Source of the DNA: CAIWHR01 sp963717695
GTDB lineage: Bacteria; Pseudomonadota; Gammaproteobacteria; Burkholderiales; Casimicrobiaceae
DNA length: 64,000 nt
Assembly (NCBI GenBank): GCA_963717695.1
Contig: CAVQWR010000006.1
Location: 558,001-622,000 of the forward strand
Direction of reading: 5' to 3'
The position numbers and the translations under genes were made by a program. Within the stretch, counting starts at the first letter, position 1. Each line of letters begins with the position of its first letter. The notes below the pieces were generated by a model, which saw only the letters and a list, made by a program, of their open reading frames with translations, was not told the origin of the DNA and did no database searches. Positions 16,230 through 28,993 of the stretch are shown piece after piece.

Positions 16230-17576
16230 ATGCTCGACCCCGGGATTTTCAAGGCCTACGACGTGCGCGGAATCTATCCCGACGAGCTCGACGACGCCGG
16301 CGCCTACGCGATCGGCCGCGCCTTCGTCGAGGAGTTCGCGCCACGACGCATCGCGATCGGACGCGACATGCGGCTGTCGTCGCCGCAGGTGGCGAGGGCC
16401 GTCATCGAAGGCGCGGCCGATGGCGGCGCCGAAGTGCTCGACATCGGCCTCGTCGGCACCGAGATGCTCTATTGCGCGGTCGGCGAGCTCGGCCTCGACG
16501 GCGGCATCTGCGTCACCGCCTCGCACAACCCGAAGGAATACACGGGGATGAAGATCGTGCGCGCCGGGGCGCTGCCCGTCGGCGGCGACTCCGGACTCGA
16601 CCGGATTCGCACTCGCGCGCTCGCCGGATTCGGCCCGGCCCGCCGCGTCGCGCCGCCGCGCGACTACGACATCGGCCCCACGTACGTCGAGCGCGTGCTG
16701 TCGTTCATCGAACCGGCGACGCTCGTGCCGCTCCGGATCGTCATCGACGGTGCCAACGGGATGGCAGGCTCGATGCTGCCGGCCGTGCTGGACCGACTCC
16801 CGATCGAGGTCGTGCGCTGTCATTTCGAGCCGGACGGCAGCTTTCCCAACCACGAGCCGAATCCGCTGCTGCCGGAAAACCGCGAGTACCTCGTGCGCCG
16901 GGTCCTGCAGGAGCGCGCGGCCATGGGGGTCGCCTTCGACGGGGATGCCGACCGCTGCTTTTTCGTCGACGACACGGGGGAGTTCGTGCCGGGCGACTTC
17001 ACGACCGCGCTTTTCGCCGAGACGATCCTCGCGAAGGAACCAGGGGCCACGATCATCTACGACGTTCGCGCGAGCTGGGCAGTGCCGCGCACGATCGAGG
17101 CCGCCGGCGGCGTTGCCATCGTCTCGCGGGTCGGACATGCCTTCATCAAGCATCGGATGCGCGAGACCAACGCCGCCTTCGCGGGCGAAGTCTCGGGCCA
17201 CTATTACTTTCGCGACTTCTCGCAGGCCGACACCGGCGTCGTGCCTTTCCTGCTGATGCTGGAGCTCCTGTCGCGGCGCGGGGAAGCGCTGTCGGACGTC
17301 GTGCGCCGCCTGCGCACGCAGTACTTCATCAGCGGCGAGATCAACACGCGCGTCGGGAGCGTCCCGGAGAAGCTGCGCCTGCTGCAGGAACGCTATGCGG
17401 CGCAAGGCGCGCGAATCACCCATCTCGACGGGATCTCGGTCGACTTCGACACCTGGCATTTCAACGTCCGGCCATCGAACACGGAGCCGCTGCTCCGGCT
17501 CAACCTCGAGGCGCTGGGAAGCGAAGCCGAAATGGTGGACCGGCGCGACGAAGTGCTCGCGCTGATCCGCGCGTGA
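16230..17576 (+). CDS. Phosphomannomutase/phosphoglucomutase
   Basis: A 448-residue enzyme of the alpha-D-phosphohexomutase family (AlgC/ManB type). The phosphoserine loop TASHNP has Ser98; the metal loop reads DGDADR about residue 235; the sugar-binding and phosphate-binding loops appear as GEVSGHYYF and RPSNTEP. It interconverts the 6- and 1-phosphates of mannose or glucose, linking the two reactions of the divergent manC product and so completing GDP-mannose synthesis. The ATG at 16230 lies just after a -10 box. Substrate preference between mannose and glucose cannot be read from sequence. Confidence 0.93.
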   Translation: MLDPGIFKAYDVRGIYPDELDDAGAYAIGRAFVEEFAPRRIAIGRDMRLSSPQVARAVIEGAADGGAEVLDIGLVGTEMLYCAVGELGLDGGICVTASHNPKEYTGMKIVRAGALPVGGDSGLDRIRTRALAGFGPARRVAPPRDYDIGPTYVERVLSFIEPATLVPLRIVIDGANGMAGSMLPAVLDRLPIEVVRCHFEPDGSFPNHEPNPLLPENREYLVRRVLQERAAMGVAFDGDADRCFFVDDTGEFVPGDFTTALFAETILAKEPGATIIYDVRASWAVPRTIEAAGGVAIVSRVGHAFIKHRMRETNAAFAGEVSGHYYFRDFSQADTGVVPFLLMLELLSRRGEALSDVVRRLRTQYFISGEINTRVGSVPEKLRLLQERYAAQGARITHLDGISVDFDTWHFNVRPSNTEPLLRLNLEALGSEAEMVDRRDEVLALIRA

Positions 17577-17664
17577 CCGCGGGCGCCGGTCGACAGGTTT
17601 CGGGATCCTGTCGCGGGACCGGAATTCGCGCCGGCGCCGGAGCGCAGCCGCCCGCGCCTTCCCC

Positions 17665-17670
17665 TATAAT
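17665..17670 (+). promoter_or_regulatory. -10 box for the iron-type ABC importer
   Basis: A perfect TATAAT lies 48 bases before the ATG of the substrate-binding protein gene, whose start is preceded by a GGAGGAG ribosome-binding site. No clear -35 or Fur-like palindrome is seen. Confidence 0.45.
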
Positions 17671-17718
17671 CGGGCATCGCGGCGCCTTCCGAGGCCGCAT
17701 GCCCCGGAGGAGATTTCC

Positions 17719-18820
17719 ATGCACGCTCGCCTGCTCGCGGTGATCCTCACCGCATTCTCGCTCGCCGCCTTCGCGCAGACGCCGCCCGCCGGCTATCCCG
17801 CGGACTACGCGCAGACCATCGCCGCCGCCAACAAGGAAGGCAAGGTCGTCATCTACAGCGCGCTCGACACCAAGGCCGCGACGCCGCTGATCAAGGACTT
17901 CCAGGCGCTGTATCCGGGAGTCAAGGTCGAGTACAACGACATGAACTCGACCGAGATGTACAACCGCTTCATCGCGGAAGCGGCGTCGGGCCAGGGCTCC
18001 GCCGACGTGATGTGGAGCTCGGCGATGGACCTCCAGGTGAAGCTCGTCGACGATGGCCAAGCCCTGACCTACGCGTCGCCGGAAGCACCGAAGCTCCCGG
18101 CATGGGCCGTCTACAGGAACCAGGCCTACGGAACGACCTACGAGCCGGCGGTGTTCATCTACAACAAGCGCCTCGTCGCCGCCGACGAAGTGCCGCAGGA
18201 CCACGCGGCGTTCGCGAAGCTCATCAACGCCAAGGCCGACAAGTTCAAGGGCAAGGTCACGACCTACGACATCGAGAAGAGCGGCGTCGGCTTCATGTTC
18301 GTCGTGCAGGACACCAAGTACTTCCCTGGCATGAAGGAGCTCGAGAAGGGCTTCGGCGCGTCGAGCTACCGCGTCTACGCCAGCACCGGCAACATGCTGG
18401 AGAAAGTGTAGCTCGGGCGAGCACCTGCTGGGCTACAACGTACTGGGCTCGTACGCGCTCGTGCGCGCGAAGAAGGACCCCGCGCTCGGCGTCGTGCTGC
18501 CGAAGGACTACACGCTGGTGCTCTCGCGCGTGCTCTTCATCGGCAAGCAGGCGAAGAACCCGAACGCCGCGAAGCTGTGGACCGACTACATCCTGTCGCA
18601 GCGCGGGCAGAAGCTGATCGGCGGAGACGTCGAGCTCTTCTCGATCCGCACCGACGTCGACGCCGAGTACACGGCCGCATCGCTCGCGAAGCAGCTCGGC
18701 GCGAACGTGAAGCCGATCCCGGTGAGCGCGGAGATCGTCACGTATCTCGACCAGAAGAAGCGGCTCGACTTCCTCGCCGACTGGAAGGCGACGCTGCAGG
18801 CCGGAGCGGCCGGCAAGTAG
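17719..18820 (+). CDS. ABC transporter substrate-binding protein, iron type (one frameshift)
   Basis: A periplasmic binding protein with a signal peptide (residues 1-19, cleavage after AFA) and the extracellular solute-binding family 1 pattern found in FbpA/AfuA-like proteins: VVIYSALD near the start, DVMWSSAMD and YEPAVFIYNK. An extra base near 18409 creates a TAG; the protein continues in the next frame with SSGEHLLGYNVLGSYAL. Corrected, it has 366 residues, the family length. It is first of three genes (binding protein, permease, ATPase) for import of ferric iron or a similar small ligand. The tyrosines that bind ferric iron cannot be assigned without alignment, so the ligand is inference. 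Confidence 0.82.
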
Positions 18821-18884
18821 ACGAACTCGGGCCACGCGCGATGACGCGCGCGCCTTCGCTGCTGCAAACGCCACCGGACGGCGC

Positions 18885-20574
18885 GTGACAACGCGCGCAC
18901 TGAGCCTCACCGCGTTTCCGCGCGCGCTCACGATCTTCGTGACGGCGACGGCGGTGCTCGCGCCGCTGTCGCTGATCCTCTACCAGAGCTTCCTCTCGGC
19001 GCCCTTCTTCGACGCGAAGAAGGCCTTCAGCCTCGGCGCCTACGCGTTCGTCTTCGCGGATCCGGATTTCTGGCAGGCCTCGCTCAATTCGGTGCTGATC
19101 GCCACCGCGATGGTGATCATCGCGGTGCCGCTCGGCGGGCTCCTCGCGTTCGTCATGGAACGCACCGACCTGCCGGGCAAGCGCTGGATCGAGCCGCTGA
19201 TCCTCGTGCCGTCGTTCGTCTCGCCGATGGTGCTGGCGTTCGGCTACGTGGTGTCGGCGGGACCCGTCGGCTTCTACACGGTCTGGGCGACCGAGCTCTT
19301 CGGCGGCGCGCCGTGGGGCATCTATTCGCTGACGGCGATCGGCATCATCGCAGGGCTGACGCACGTGCCGAACGTGTACGTCTACGCGTCGGCGGCACTG
19401 AAGAGTCTCGGCTCCGACGTCGAGGAGGCTGCGCGTGTTGCGGGCGCGTCGCCTTTCCGTGTCGCAACCACGGTCAGTCTGCCGCTCATCATGCCGGCAC
19501 TGCTCTTCTCGGGACTGCTCGTGTTCTTTCTCGGCTTCGAGCTCTTCGGATTGCCGCTGGTGCTGGGCGACCCGGAAGGCCACCTCGTGCTCTCGACGTA
19601 CCTCTACAAGCTCACCAACAAGCTCGGCACGCCGTCGTACCACCTGATGGCAGCCGTCGCGATCTGCATCGTCGCGGTGACGTTTCCGCTGGTGCTGCTG
19701 CAGCGCTACCTGCTGCAGAACACCGCGCAAGTACGCGACGATCAAGGGCAAGGCGGGCCGGATGCGCGAGCTGCCGCTGCGCGCCTGGAAATGGGTCGCC
19801 GGCGCGCTGATCGGCGCGTGGCTCTTCGTCGGCGTCATCGTGCCGCTCTCGGGCATCGCGCTCCGCGCGTTCGTGTCGAACTGGGGCTATGGCGCGAAGC
19901 TCTCCGAGGTGCTGACGCTCGAGCACTTCCAGTCGGTGTGGGAGGAGCCCACGCTCGTCCGCGCGATCTGGAACACGATCCTCATCGGCACGGTCGGCGG
20001 CGCGATCGCCGTCGCGTGCTACACCGCGATCGGCTTCGCGACGCACCGGCGCAACGACGGCTGGTCGCGCTTCGTCGACTACCTCGTGCTCGTCCCGCGC
20101 GCCGTGCCCGGGCTGCTCGCCGGCCTCGCGTTCCTCTGGGTGTTCCTGTTCTTCCCGCCGCTCACGCCGCTGCGCACGACGATCTTCAGCATGTGGCTCG
20201 CGTACACGGTCGTGTGGCTCGCGTACGGGATGCGCCTCATCTCCTCGTCGCTGCTGCAGGTCTCCTCCGAGCTCGAGGAGGCGGGGCGCAGCGTCGGCGC
20301 ATCGCGCGGGCGCGTGTCGCGCGACATCACGCTGCCGCTGCTGCGCCACGGCCTGCTCGCGTCGTGGCTCCTCGTCTTCATGATCTTCGAGCGCGAGTAT
20401 TCGACCGGCGTGTACCTGCTCGCGCCGGGCACCGAGGTGATCGGCGCCGAGCTCGTGTCGCTCTGGCAGGGCGGCGCGATCGACGTCGTCGCGGCGCTCT
20501 CGCTCATCAACGTCGTGCTGGTCGGCTTCGGGCTGGCCCTCGCGCTGCGCTTCGGCGTGCGGCTGCGCGACTAG
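18885..20574 (+). CDS. ABC transporter permease, fused two-domain iron type (one frameshift)
   Basis: An inner-membrane permease with two binding-protein-dependent transport domains in one chain, as in FbpB. Each half has about six membrane helices and an EAA loop, EEAARVAGASPF in the first and EEAGRSVGASRG in the second. One extra base near 19728 (after QNTA) splits the halves; without it there are 563 codons, normal for FbpB. The GTG at 18885 is the start in frame; an ATG at 18841 begins a short frame (MTRAPSLLQTPP) that could be the true start if another base is wrong. It pairs with the binding protein upstream and the ATPase downstream. Confidence 0.83.
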
Positions 20575-20596
20575 GAAGGATTTCGGGAAGACCACC

Positions 20597-21658
20597 ATGG
20601 CCGAACTCTCCGTCGACGACCTCCACCTGCGCTATGGCGGACAACCCGATCCTCAAGGGCGTGTCGATGACATTGAATCGCGGCGAGGTGGTCTCGCTCC
20701 TCGGGCCTTCGGGCAGCGGCAAGACCACGCTGCTGCGCGCGGTGGCGGGGCTCGAGATGCCCACCACGGGCACGATCCGGATCGGCGACAAGGTGGTCTT
20801 CGACGGCGCGGCGCAGGTCGACGTGCCGGCCGAGGGCCGCAATCTCGGGCTCGTGTTCCAGTCGTATGCGCTGTGGCCGCACAAGACCGTGTTCGACAAC
20901 GTGGCCTACGGGCTCAAGCTGCGCAAGGTGCACCGGCGCCGACACGGCGGCGCGCGTGCGCGCCGGCGCTCGACGCAGCTCTCGCTCGGCCATCTCGGCG
21001 AGCGCTATCCGCACCAGCTCTCCGGCGGCCAGCAGCAGCGCGTGGCGCTCGCGCGCGCGCTGGTCTACAACCCGCCGGTGATCCTGCTCGACGAGCCGCT
21101 GTCGAATCTCGACGCGAAGCTGCGCGAGGAGGCGCGCGCGTGGCTGCGCGAGCTGATCGTCGAGTTGCAGCTCTCGGCGCTCGTGCGTCACCCACGACCA
21201 GGGCGAGTCGCTCGCGATGTCGGACCGCATCCTGCTCCTCAACGAAGGCCGCATCGAGCAGCAGGGCACGCCGCAGGAAATGTACGGCAACCCGCGCGAC
21301 GCTCTTCGCCGCGGAATTCATGGGCAGCAACAACCGCCTGCCGGGACGCGTCACCGAGATCCGCGACGGCGCGGCGCGGCTGGAAGGCGACGGCTATCGC
21401 TGTGGGGCCGAGCGCGCGACGGCGCCGAGTCCGGGCAAGGACGGCACGGCGATGATCCGCCTCGAGCGCATCCGTCTCGCGGCGGGGCCGGGAGACAACG
21501 TCCTCGAGGCGAGCCTCACGACGTCGATGTATCTCGGCGACAAGTGGGAGCACCTCTTCCATGTCGGCGAATCGCGGCTGCGCGCCTTCGGCGCGACGCC
21601 GCTCGAGCCCGGCAGGCACTGGCTCGACGTGCCGCGCGAGGATCTCTGGGTGTTCTGA
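20597..21658 (+). CDS. ABC transporter ATP-binding protein, FbpC/PotA-like (six frameshifts)
   Basis: The energising subunit of the preceding importer. Walker A GPSGSGKT, the Q-loop VFQSYALWPHKTV, signature LSGGQQQR and Walker B VILLDEP are all present, followed by a THDQGESLAMSD switch region and a C-terminal TOBE-like regulatory domain. Extra single bases near 20640, 20932, 20963, 20978, 21183 and 21298 interrupt the frame; removing six bases gives 352 codons, exactly the family size. That all motifs survive argues for sequence error rather than decay. Transport probably concerns iron or another small ligand. Confidence 0.8.
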   Translation: MAELSVDDLHLRYGGQPDPQGRVDDIESRRGGLAPRAFGQRQDHAAARGGGARDAHHGHDPDRRQGGLRRRGAGRRAGRGPQSRARVPVVCAVAAQDRVRQRGLRAQAAQGAPAPTRRRACAPALDAALARPSRRALSAPALRRPAAARGARARAGLQPAGDPARRAAVESRREAARGGARVAARADRRVAALGARASPTTRASRSRCRTASCSSTKAASSSRARRRKCTATRATLFAAEFMGSNNRLPGRVTEIRDGAARLEGDGYRCGAERATAPSPGKDGTAMIRLERIRLAAGPGDNVLEASLTTSMYLGDKWEHLFHVGESRLRAFGATPLEPGRHWLDVPREDLWVF

Positions 21659-21714
21659 CGCGCCGGACGATTCCCGCGCCCGCGACCCGGCGTCGAACCG
21701 CAAGCCGGCTCGCG

Positions 21715-23280
21715 CTACTGCCGCCAGCGCACCATGTGAAACCAGTTGTACTCGCTGGCGAACGCTGGCGCGTTCACGACGCCTTCGGAAGCGCTCATCA
21801 GGGCCACGATGGCAGCGAGCACGAGGAATTTCAGCGGTTCGTGCTTCGACCGGCCAAGCAATCGATCCAGGCCGAAGACGTATAGCAAGGAAACGGGATC
21901 AGCGCAGCGCTCAGCAGCCGGCCCGAGGTGAAGAACGGGTGCTGCCGCGAAGGGTAGAGCGAATCGCCGAAATCGAAGATCACCGAGCAGCACGCCGAGA
22001 AACGCGACCAGCGACGCGAAACTCCAGAATCGGAGCCAGAGCATCCGTGTTTGCGACTGCGCCTGGCGCGGTTCGAACGCGAAGCCAGTCCGGCGACCGC
22101 GAGGGCGATCAGCAGCGTGGACGACAGCGCGTAGAAAGCATCGGCCCACGCAGAGGCCAAGCGCTGTCCTCCCCAGACAAACTCCCCCCGCCAGAAACTT
22201 GCCATCAGCTCGGACCAGAACGTGAGCGCCCCGCCGCGGCGAGAACATCGGGTGCTGCCGCCAGACGGCCACCGGGCTGTACGTCCAGCCGAGCAACGCG
22301 ATCTTCGGCGGCATTGCCCGTCAGGTCGCCGAAGTTCGCAAGATTCCAACCGAACCAGACGACGACGGGGCCCGAATGGCGCCGAGCGCGAACCATCCGA
22401 GCCGCGCAGCCGCCGTCGACCGCGGTTCGCGTCGAGCCGGGCGGCGCGCCCACGACAGCAGCGTCACCGCCGCGACGGCCAGCAGTGGCAGGTTGCTCGA
22501 CTTGACGAGGCAAGTCGCCGCCACGGCCAGGCCGGTGAACATCGCGCTGCCGGCGTCTCGGACCCTCGGCGCGAGGAAGTCCGTCAACCCGACGAATGCC
22601 AATCCGAAACACAACGGCGAGAGCACATCGCTCTGGATGCCGTAATACGTGTCCTGCGGAATCGAGCGCGACGAGCAGCGGCACGCCCAGTCGCACGAAG
22701 CGATTCTCGGGAGAACAGGCGCGCGGACGCGGCGTAGGCGACCCACACCAGCGCCGCGGCGAGAAGCACATTGAGAAATCGCGTCCAGTAGATCAAGGAC
22801 CGTCGCTGGTGAACGGTTCGCCGGCGCGCATCCAGAGCGCGGCGATCGCGTAGTACAGCGGGCGGCTGCGACGCCTCGTGATTGACGACGGCCGCGAGGC
22901 TGGCGGCATCCCGGTCGACCGCCTCGGCGACGCTGCCTGCGGGTTGCGTCCAGCGTGGCGCGGGAATCCGGCCGTCGGCAAAATGCTGCGGCGTCAGCGC
23001 GTACTCGGGCGACAGCATGGAGCGCGATGACGCGAGCCGACTCCGGCGATATCGGCGTGAGCGCGTTCGGGATGTGGCCACGCGCGTACTTCACCACGAG
23101 GTCGAAGTGAACCAGCTCATCCACATTGTTGAACGGCGGGAAGGCCGCGGCGTACGTGAATACGCGGATCGCCGCGAGCGCGCAGAACAAGCAGGATCAG
23201 CGGACGGTCCTCCTTCCTTCGTCGGTGCAGGATCGCGGGCCGCGCCTCGTGTTCTGATCGCAATGTCGGGCTTTCCACGG
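21715..23280 (-). CDS. Polytopic membrane protein, GT39/DUF2142-like (many frameshifts)
   Basis: Reading across frames gives one long membrane protein: N-terminal RVFTYAAAFPPFNNVDELVHF followed by repeated hydrophobic helices, WTRFLNVLLAAALVWVAYA, then GDLTGN and LLGWTYSPVAVWRQHP, and a C-terminal part with YPSRQHPFFTSGRLLSAALI ending HMVRWRQ at 21715. The acidic first periplasmic loop after helix one and the overall layout resemble glycosyltransferase family 39 and DUF2142 membrane proteins that move lipid-linked sugars. No single frame exceeds 290 residues, so the start (I place it near 23280) and the number of indels are uncertain. It is convergent with the ABC importer. Confidence 0.5.
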
Positions 23281-23359
23281 GTGACGCCACGAGCGGGACG
23301 AAACGGCCCGGCACAGGCGCGAGACGATAGCGCCCGCGCCGGAGCAACGGACGGCGACG

Positions 23360-25085
<1,726 letters not shown>

Positions 25086-25089
<4 letters not shown>

Positions 25090-26616
25090 CCGGCAATGCC
25101 GCCGGCGGCGAACGGAGGAAATCGCCGCGCTCGACGCGCGACGCGGCCGCCTCGAGGTCCGGTGCGAACGCGCGGTCGCGTTCCCAGGCGGCACGTCGGC
25201 GCGGATCGAGGCCATCGCCGCCGCGAGCTTCGGCGACGTCGCGAGCGGCGCGCGGAACTCGATGCCCTGCGCCGCGGCGAGCAGCTCGATCGCGACGATG
25301 CGCGCGGTGTTCGCCGCCATCGGCGCAGCCGGCGCGCGGCGAACGTCGCCATGCAGACGTGGTCCTCCTGATTGGCCGAGGTCGGCAGCGAATCGACCGA
25401 GGCCGGATGGGCGAGCGACTTGTTCTCCGACGCCAGCGCCGCCGCGGTCACGTGCGCGATCATGAAGCCGGAGTTGACGCCGCCGTCCTCGACGAGGAAC
25501 GGCGGCAGGCCCGGAGAGCGCCGGGTCGATCATCAGCGCGATGCGCCGCTCCGACAGCGCGCCGATCTCGGCGATCGCCAGCGCCAGGTAGTCGGCCGCG
25601 AACGCCACCGGCTCGGCGTGGAAGTTGCCGCCGGAGAGGATCTCGCCGGCGTCGGCGAACACCAGCGGGTTGTCGGAGACGCGCGTTGGCCTCGGTCAGC
25701 GAGCACGCGCGCCGCGTGACGCATCTGGTCGACGCAGGCGCCCATCACCTGCGGCTGGCAGCGCAGGCTGTAGGGATCCTGCACGCGCGGTCGCAGTCCG
25801 GTGCGACTCGCGGATCTCGCTGCCAGCCAGCAGGTCGCGATAGACGCGCCGCGGCGTCGATCTGGCCGCGATGGCCGCGCAGCGGCATGGATGCGCGGAT
25901 CGAACGGCGTGTCGCTGCCGAGGCACGCGTCGACCGACATCGCGCCGGCGACGAACGCGGCCGCGAGCAGCGCGCTCGGCCGCGAAGAGTCCCGCCAGCG
26001 CCAGCGCGGTCGAGACCTGCGTGCCGTTGAGGAGCGCGAGGCCTTCCTTCGGCCGCGAGCGACGAGCGGACGCGAGCCCGGCGCCGGCGAGCGCTTCGCG
26101 CGCCGGGACGATCCGTGCCGCCGACCCGCGCCTCGCCTTCGCCGATCAGCGACGGCGGCGAGGTGCGCGAGCGGCGCAAGGTCGCCCGAGGCGCCCACCG
26201 ATCCCTGCGCCGGAATGCACGGCACGATGCGCGTTGGCGAGCGCTTCCAGCAGCTCGATGAGTTCCCAGCGCACGCCGGAGTGGCCGCGCGCGAGCGACG
26301 CCGCCTTGGTGGCGATGACGAGGCGCACGACGCCGTCGTCGAGCAGCGGCCCGGTTCCGGCGCTGTGCGACAGCACCAGCGCGCGCTGCAGCTCGGCAAG
26401 GCGCGGCGCGTCGATCCGCGTGCGCGCGAGGAGTCCGAAGCCGGTGTTGACGCCATAGACCGTGCGACCCGAGGCGAGCAGAGTCCGGACCGTCGCGGCG
26501 GCAGCGTCGACGGCAGGGCGGGCCGCGGGGTCGATCGTGAACGGCATCGGCCCCGACCAGAGCGCGCGCAACGACGACAGCGCGAGTCGGCCGGGACGAA
26601 GTCGTTGCTTCGGCAT
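25086..26616 (-). CDS. hutH: Histidine ammonia-lyase (several frameshifts)
   Basis: First step of histidine degradation: non-oxidative deamination to urocanate. The MIO prosthetic group forms from Ala-Ser-Gly, seen here in GSVGASGDLAPLAHL; other family segments are VYGVNTGFG and QDPYSLRCQPQVMG. The product would have about 508 residues after correcting scattered one-base shifts. The start at 26614-26616 is chosen because the LRPGRLALSSLRALW segment follows, as in the family N-terminus. The stop overlaps the hutU start (ATGA). No hutC, hutI or hutG gene lies in the window, so the pathway must be completed elsewhere. Confidence 0.87.
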
Positions 26617-26865
26617 CGAGGTGGGCGGCGCGATCGAAACCTGGTTCAACGGCGGCCGCACGGCGCGCTCGGGAACCGCGGCCGGCATGAGGCACCCGCG
26701 CGGGACCCGCGCGAGGCGGGAACGATCCGGAGATTCCGCGACCCAATGCTCTGCGTTGCGGCGGCGGGAGACTGAAAACATTCCGGAAAGCCGCCCTGCC
26801 GCACGACGATGCGCGCGGGAAATCTCAAGGCGTGGCATCATACACGTTTGTTCGCGGGGAATTCA

Positions 26866-28143
26866 ATGCGTTTTCGTCGTCTGCTCCTGGGTGTGTTGAT
26901 CGCGTTGCCGCTGGCGCTCGCCGGCTGCAAGATCAATACGATCAACAGCTTCAATCCGGCACCGGCGCAGGTGCGCGTCGCGAACGTCATCCCCGATGCG
27001 ACCATCGCCGTCAGCGTCAACGGCACGCCGAAGTGGGCGGGCGTCGCCTTCGAGTCCGTCACCGCCTATAAGCCGTTCGACGCCAACGAGCACACGTTCG
27101 GCCTGCGCGTCGACGGCACGCCAGCGCCGACATCATCTCCGCCGAGTTCAACATCGCCGGCGCCCAGAACTACACGCTGGTGCCGTACGACACGATCGCC
27201 TTTCCGTCGATGCTGATGCTGCCCGACGTGATACAGACCGGCAACGAGACCGCCTCGGTACGCTTCGTGCTGGTCGCCGCGGGTTCACATACGCCGACAT
27301 CTACGTCACTGCACCCGATGCGATCATCGACAACATCTATCCGACGATCAGCTACCTGGCCTTCGGCAACGCGGGCGGGTACACGGCGTTCCCGCAGGGC
27401 ACGTATCGCACGCGAATCACCGTCGCCGGGACCAAGGTCGTCCTCTACGATTCCGGCCCGTACACGCTCGTGTCGCCGCCGTCACCAACGCGATCATCTA
27501 CACGCGAGGCAGCAACGAGCTCGTCAACGTGATGTTGCTCGACACTGCCGGCGGCACCGTGATCGCCAATAACACGCTGTCCAAGGTGCAGGCGCTGAAC
27601 GCCTCGCCCGGCATGGGCAACGTCGATCTCCTGGTCGACGGCTCCAATCTCTTTCCCGCGCTCGGATTCGGGTCGCCCTCGATCTACAGCAAGATTCCGT
27701 CGACGTCGACCACGTTCGCCTTCCAGGCGACCGCGACGCCGGGCGCGATCATCGCCCAGGCCACTGGCCCGATCCCGGCCGCCACGGATGCCACCGTGCT
27801 GCTGCTCGGTTTCCCGGGCGCGCAGACGGCAAAGATCTATCCCCGACAACAACCTGCCCCCGCCGACGAGCACGGCTCGGGTGCGCTTCATCAATGCGTC
27901 GCCGGATGCGCCGCCGCTCGACGTGCTGATCAACGACGTCAAGACGATCTCGGGCCTCAAGTCCGGCGATGCGTCGGTCTACGTCCCGCTGACGATCGGC
28001 ACGTACACGTCAAGTTCGTCGATCCGGTCACCGGAACGGTGAGTCCGGCGCTCGTCGGCGTCGTGTTCAACCAGGGGGTCTACACCGTCTACGCCGTCGG
28101 GGCGAACAGCTCGATGCAGGCGATCTATTCGGTCGATCGCTGA
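26866..28143 (+). CDS. Lipoprotein with DUF4397 domains (several frameshifts)
   Basis: A signal peptide ends in the lipobox ALAGC with Cys21, so the protein is probably anchored to a membrane. The body repeats a pattern of the type VRVANVIPDATIAVSVNG and VRFINASPDAPPLDVLIND, the DUF4397 module, at least twice (near residues 33 and 345) with a similar middle part. Frame changes lie near 27122, 27288, 27480, 27842 and 28010. A GGGGA site precedes the ATG at 26866. DUF4397 proteins are beta-rich surface or periplasmic proteins without a proven function. The gene is divergent from hutH and convergent with the next ABC genes. Confidence 0.75.
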
Positions 28144-28169
28144 CCTGCGGAATCCGCCCGGATGATTCG

Positions 28170-28993
28170 CTAGGCGTCGCGCGTCACCGCGCTTTCGTGC
28201 CAGCGCCGCAAGGCGAGGTGCGACAGCGCGGTCAGCGCGGCGAATATCGCGATGCCCGATGCGGTGATGAGCGCGAGCGCCGCGAACATCCGCGGAATGT
28301 TGAGCCGGTAGCCGGCCTCGAGAATCCGAAACGCGAGGCCCGCGCCGCGCCCCGCCGGTGCCGGCGGTGAATTCGGCGACGACGGCGCCGATCAGCGCGA
28401 GTCCGCCGGCGATGCGCAGCCCGCCGAAGAAGTACGGCAGCGCGGTCGGGATGCGCAGGTAGCGCAGCGTCTGCCAGCGCGTCGCCCCCTGCAGCCGGAA
28501 CAGGTCGACGAGGTTGTGGTCGGCGCTGTTCAGTCCCAGCGTCGTGTTGGCGAGGATCGGAAAAAACGCGACGATCCACGCGCAGAGCACGAGCGCCACA
28601 TGCGTGTTGTCGACGTAGATCAGGATGAGCGGCGCGATCGCGATGATCGGCGTCACCTGCAGCACGATCGCGTACGGGAAGAGGCCGAGCTCGATCCACT
28701 TCGACTGGGCGAAGAGCAGGGCCAGCGCGACGCCGCCGGCCACGGCTGCCGCCGAGCGCCAGGAACGTGACCTCGAGCGTCACGAGAAGCGCCGGCCAGA
28801 GCGTCCCCCAATCGGTCCAGAGGGTTTTCGCGACGAGCCACGGTCCCGGCAGGATGTAATGCGGGATCGCGAATGCGCTCACCACCAGTTGCCACGCGAG
28901 CAGGCCGCGCAGCGCCGAGCGCGACCGGCAGCAGGATCTCCGCCGCGAAAAGCGTCGGCGCGGCGCGGCGCTGCGCGTCGCGGTCGCGCTCAT
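28170..28993 (-). CDS. ABC transporter permease, SsuC/ThiX-like (frameshifted)
   Basis: An inner-membrane permease of the family used by aliphatic sulfonate, taurine and thiamine-precursor importers. Recognisable parts are IPHYILPGPWLVAKTL at the start, TLLVTLEVTF-like first helices, the long run QVTPIIAIAPLILIYVDNTH, the EAA-type loop RLQGATRWQTLRYLRIPTALP, and a C-terminal RRWHESAVTRDA. Frame changes occur near 28755, 28340 and in the first 90 bases. The ATG (28991-28993) overlaps the ATPase stop by four bases. It belongs with the ATPase and the NMT1-type binding protein upstream. Confidence 0.8.

Noticed and set aside
17665..17720. Fur box before the iron-type importer
   Set aside because: I looked for the 19-base palindromic Fur pattern between 17576 and 17719 and found none convincing, so iron control is not claimed.
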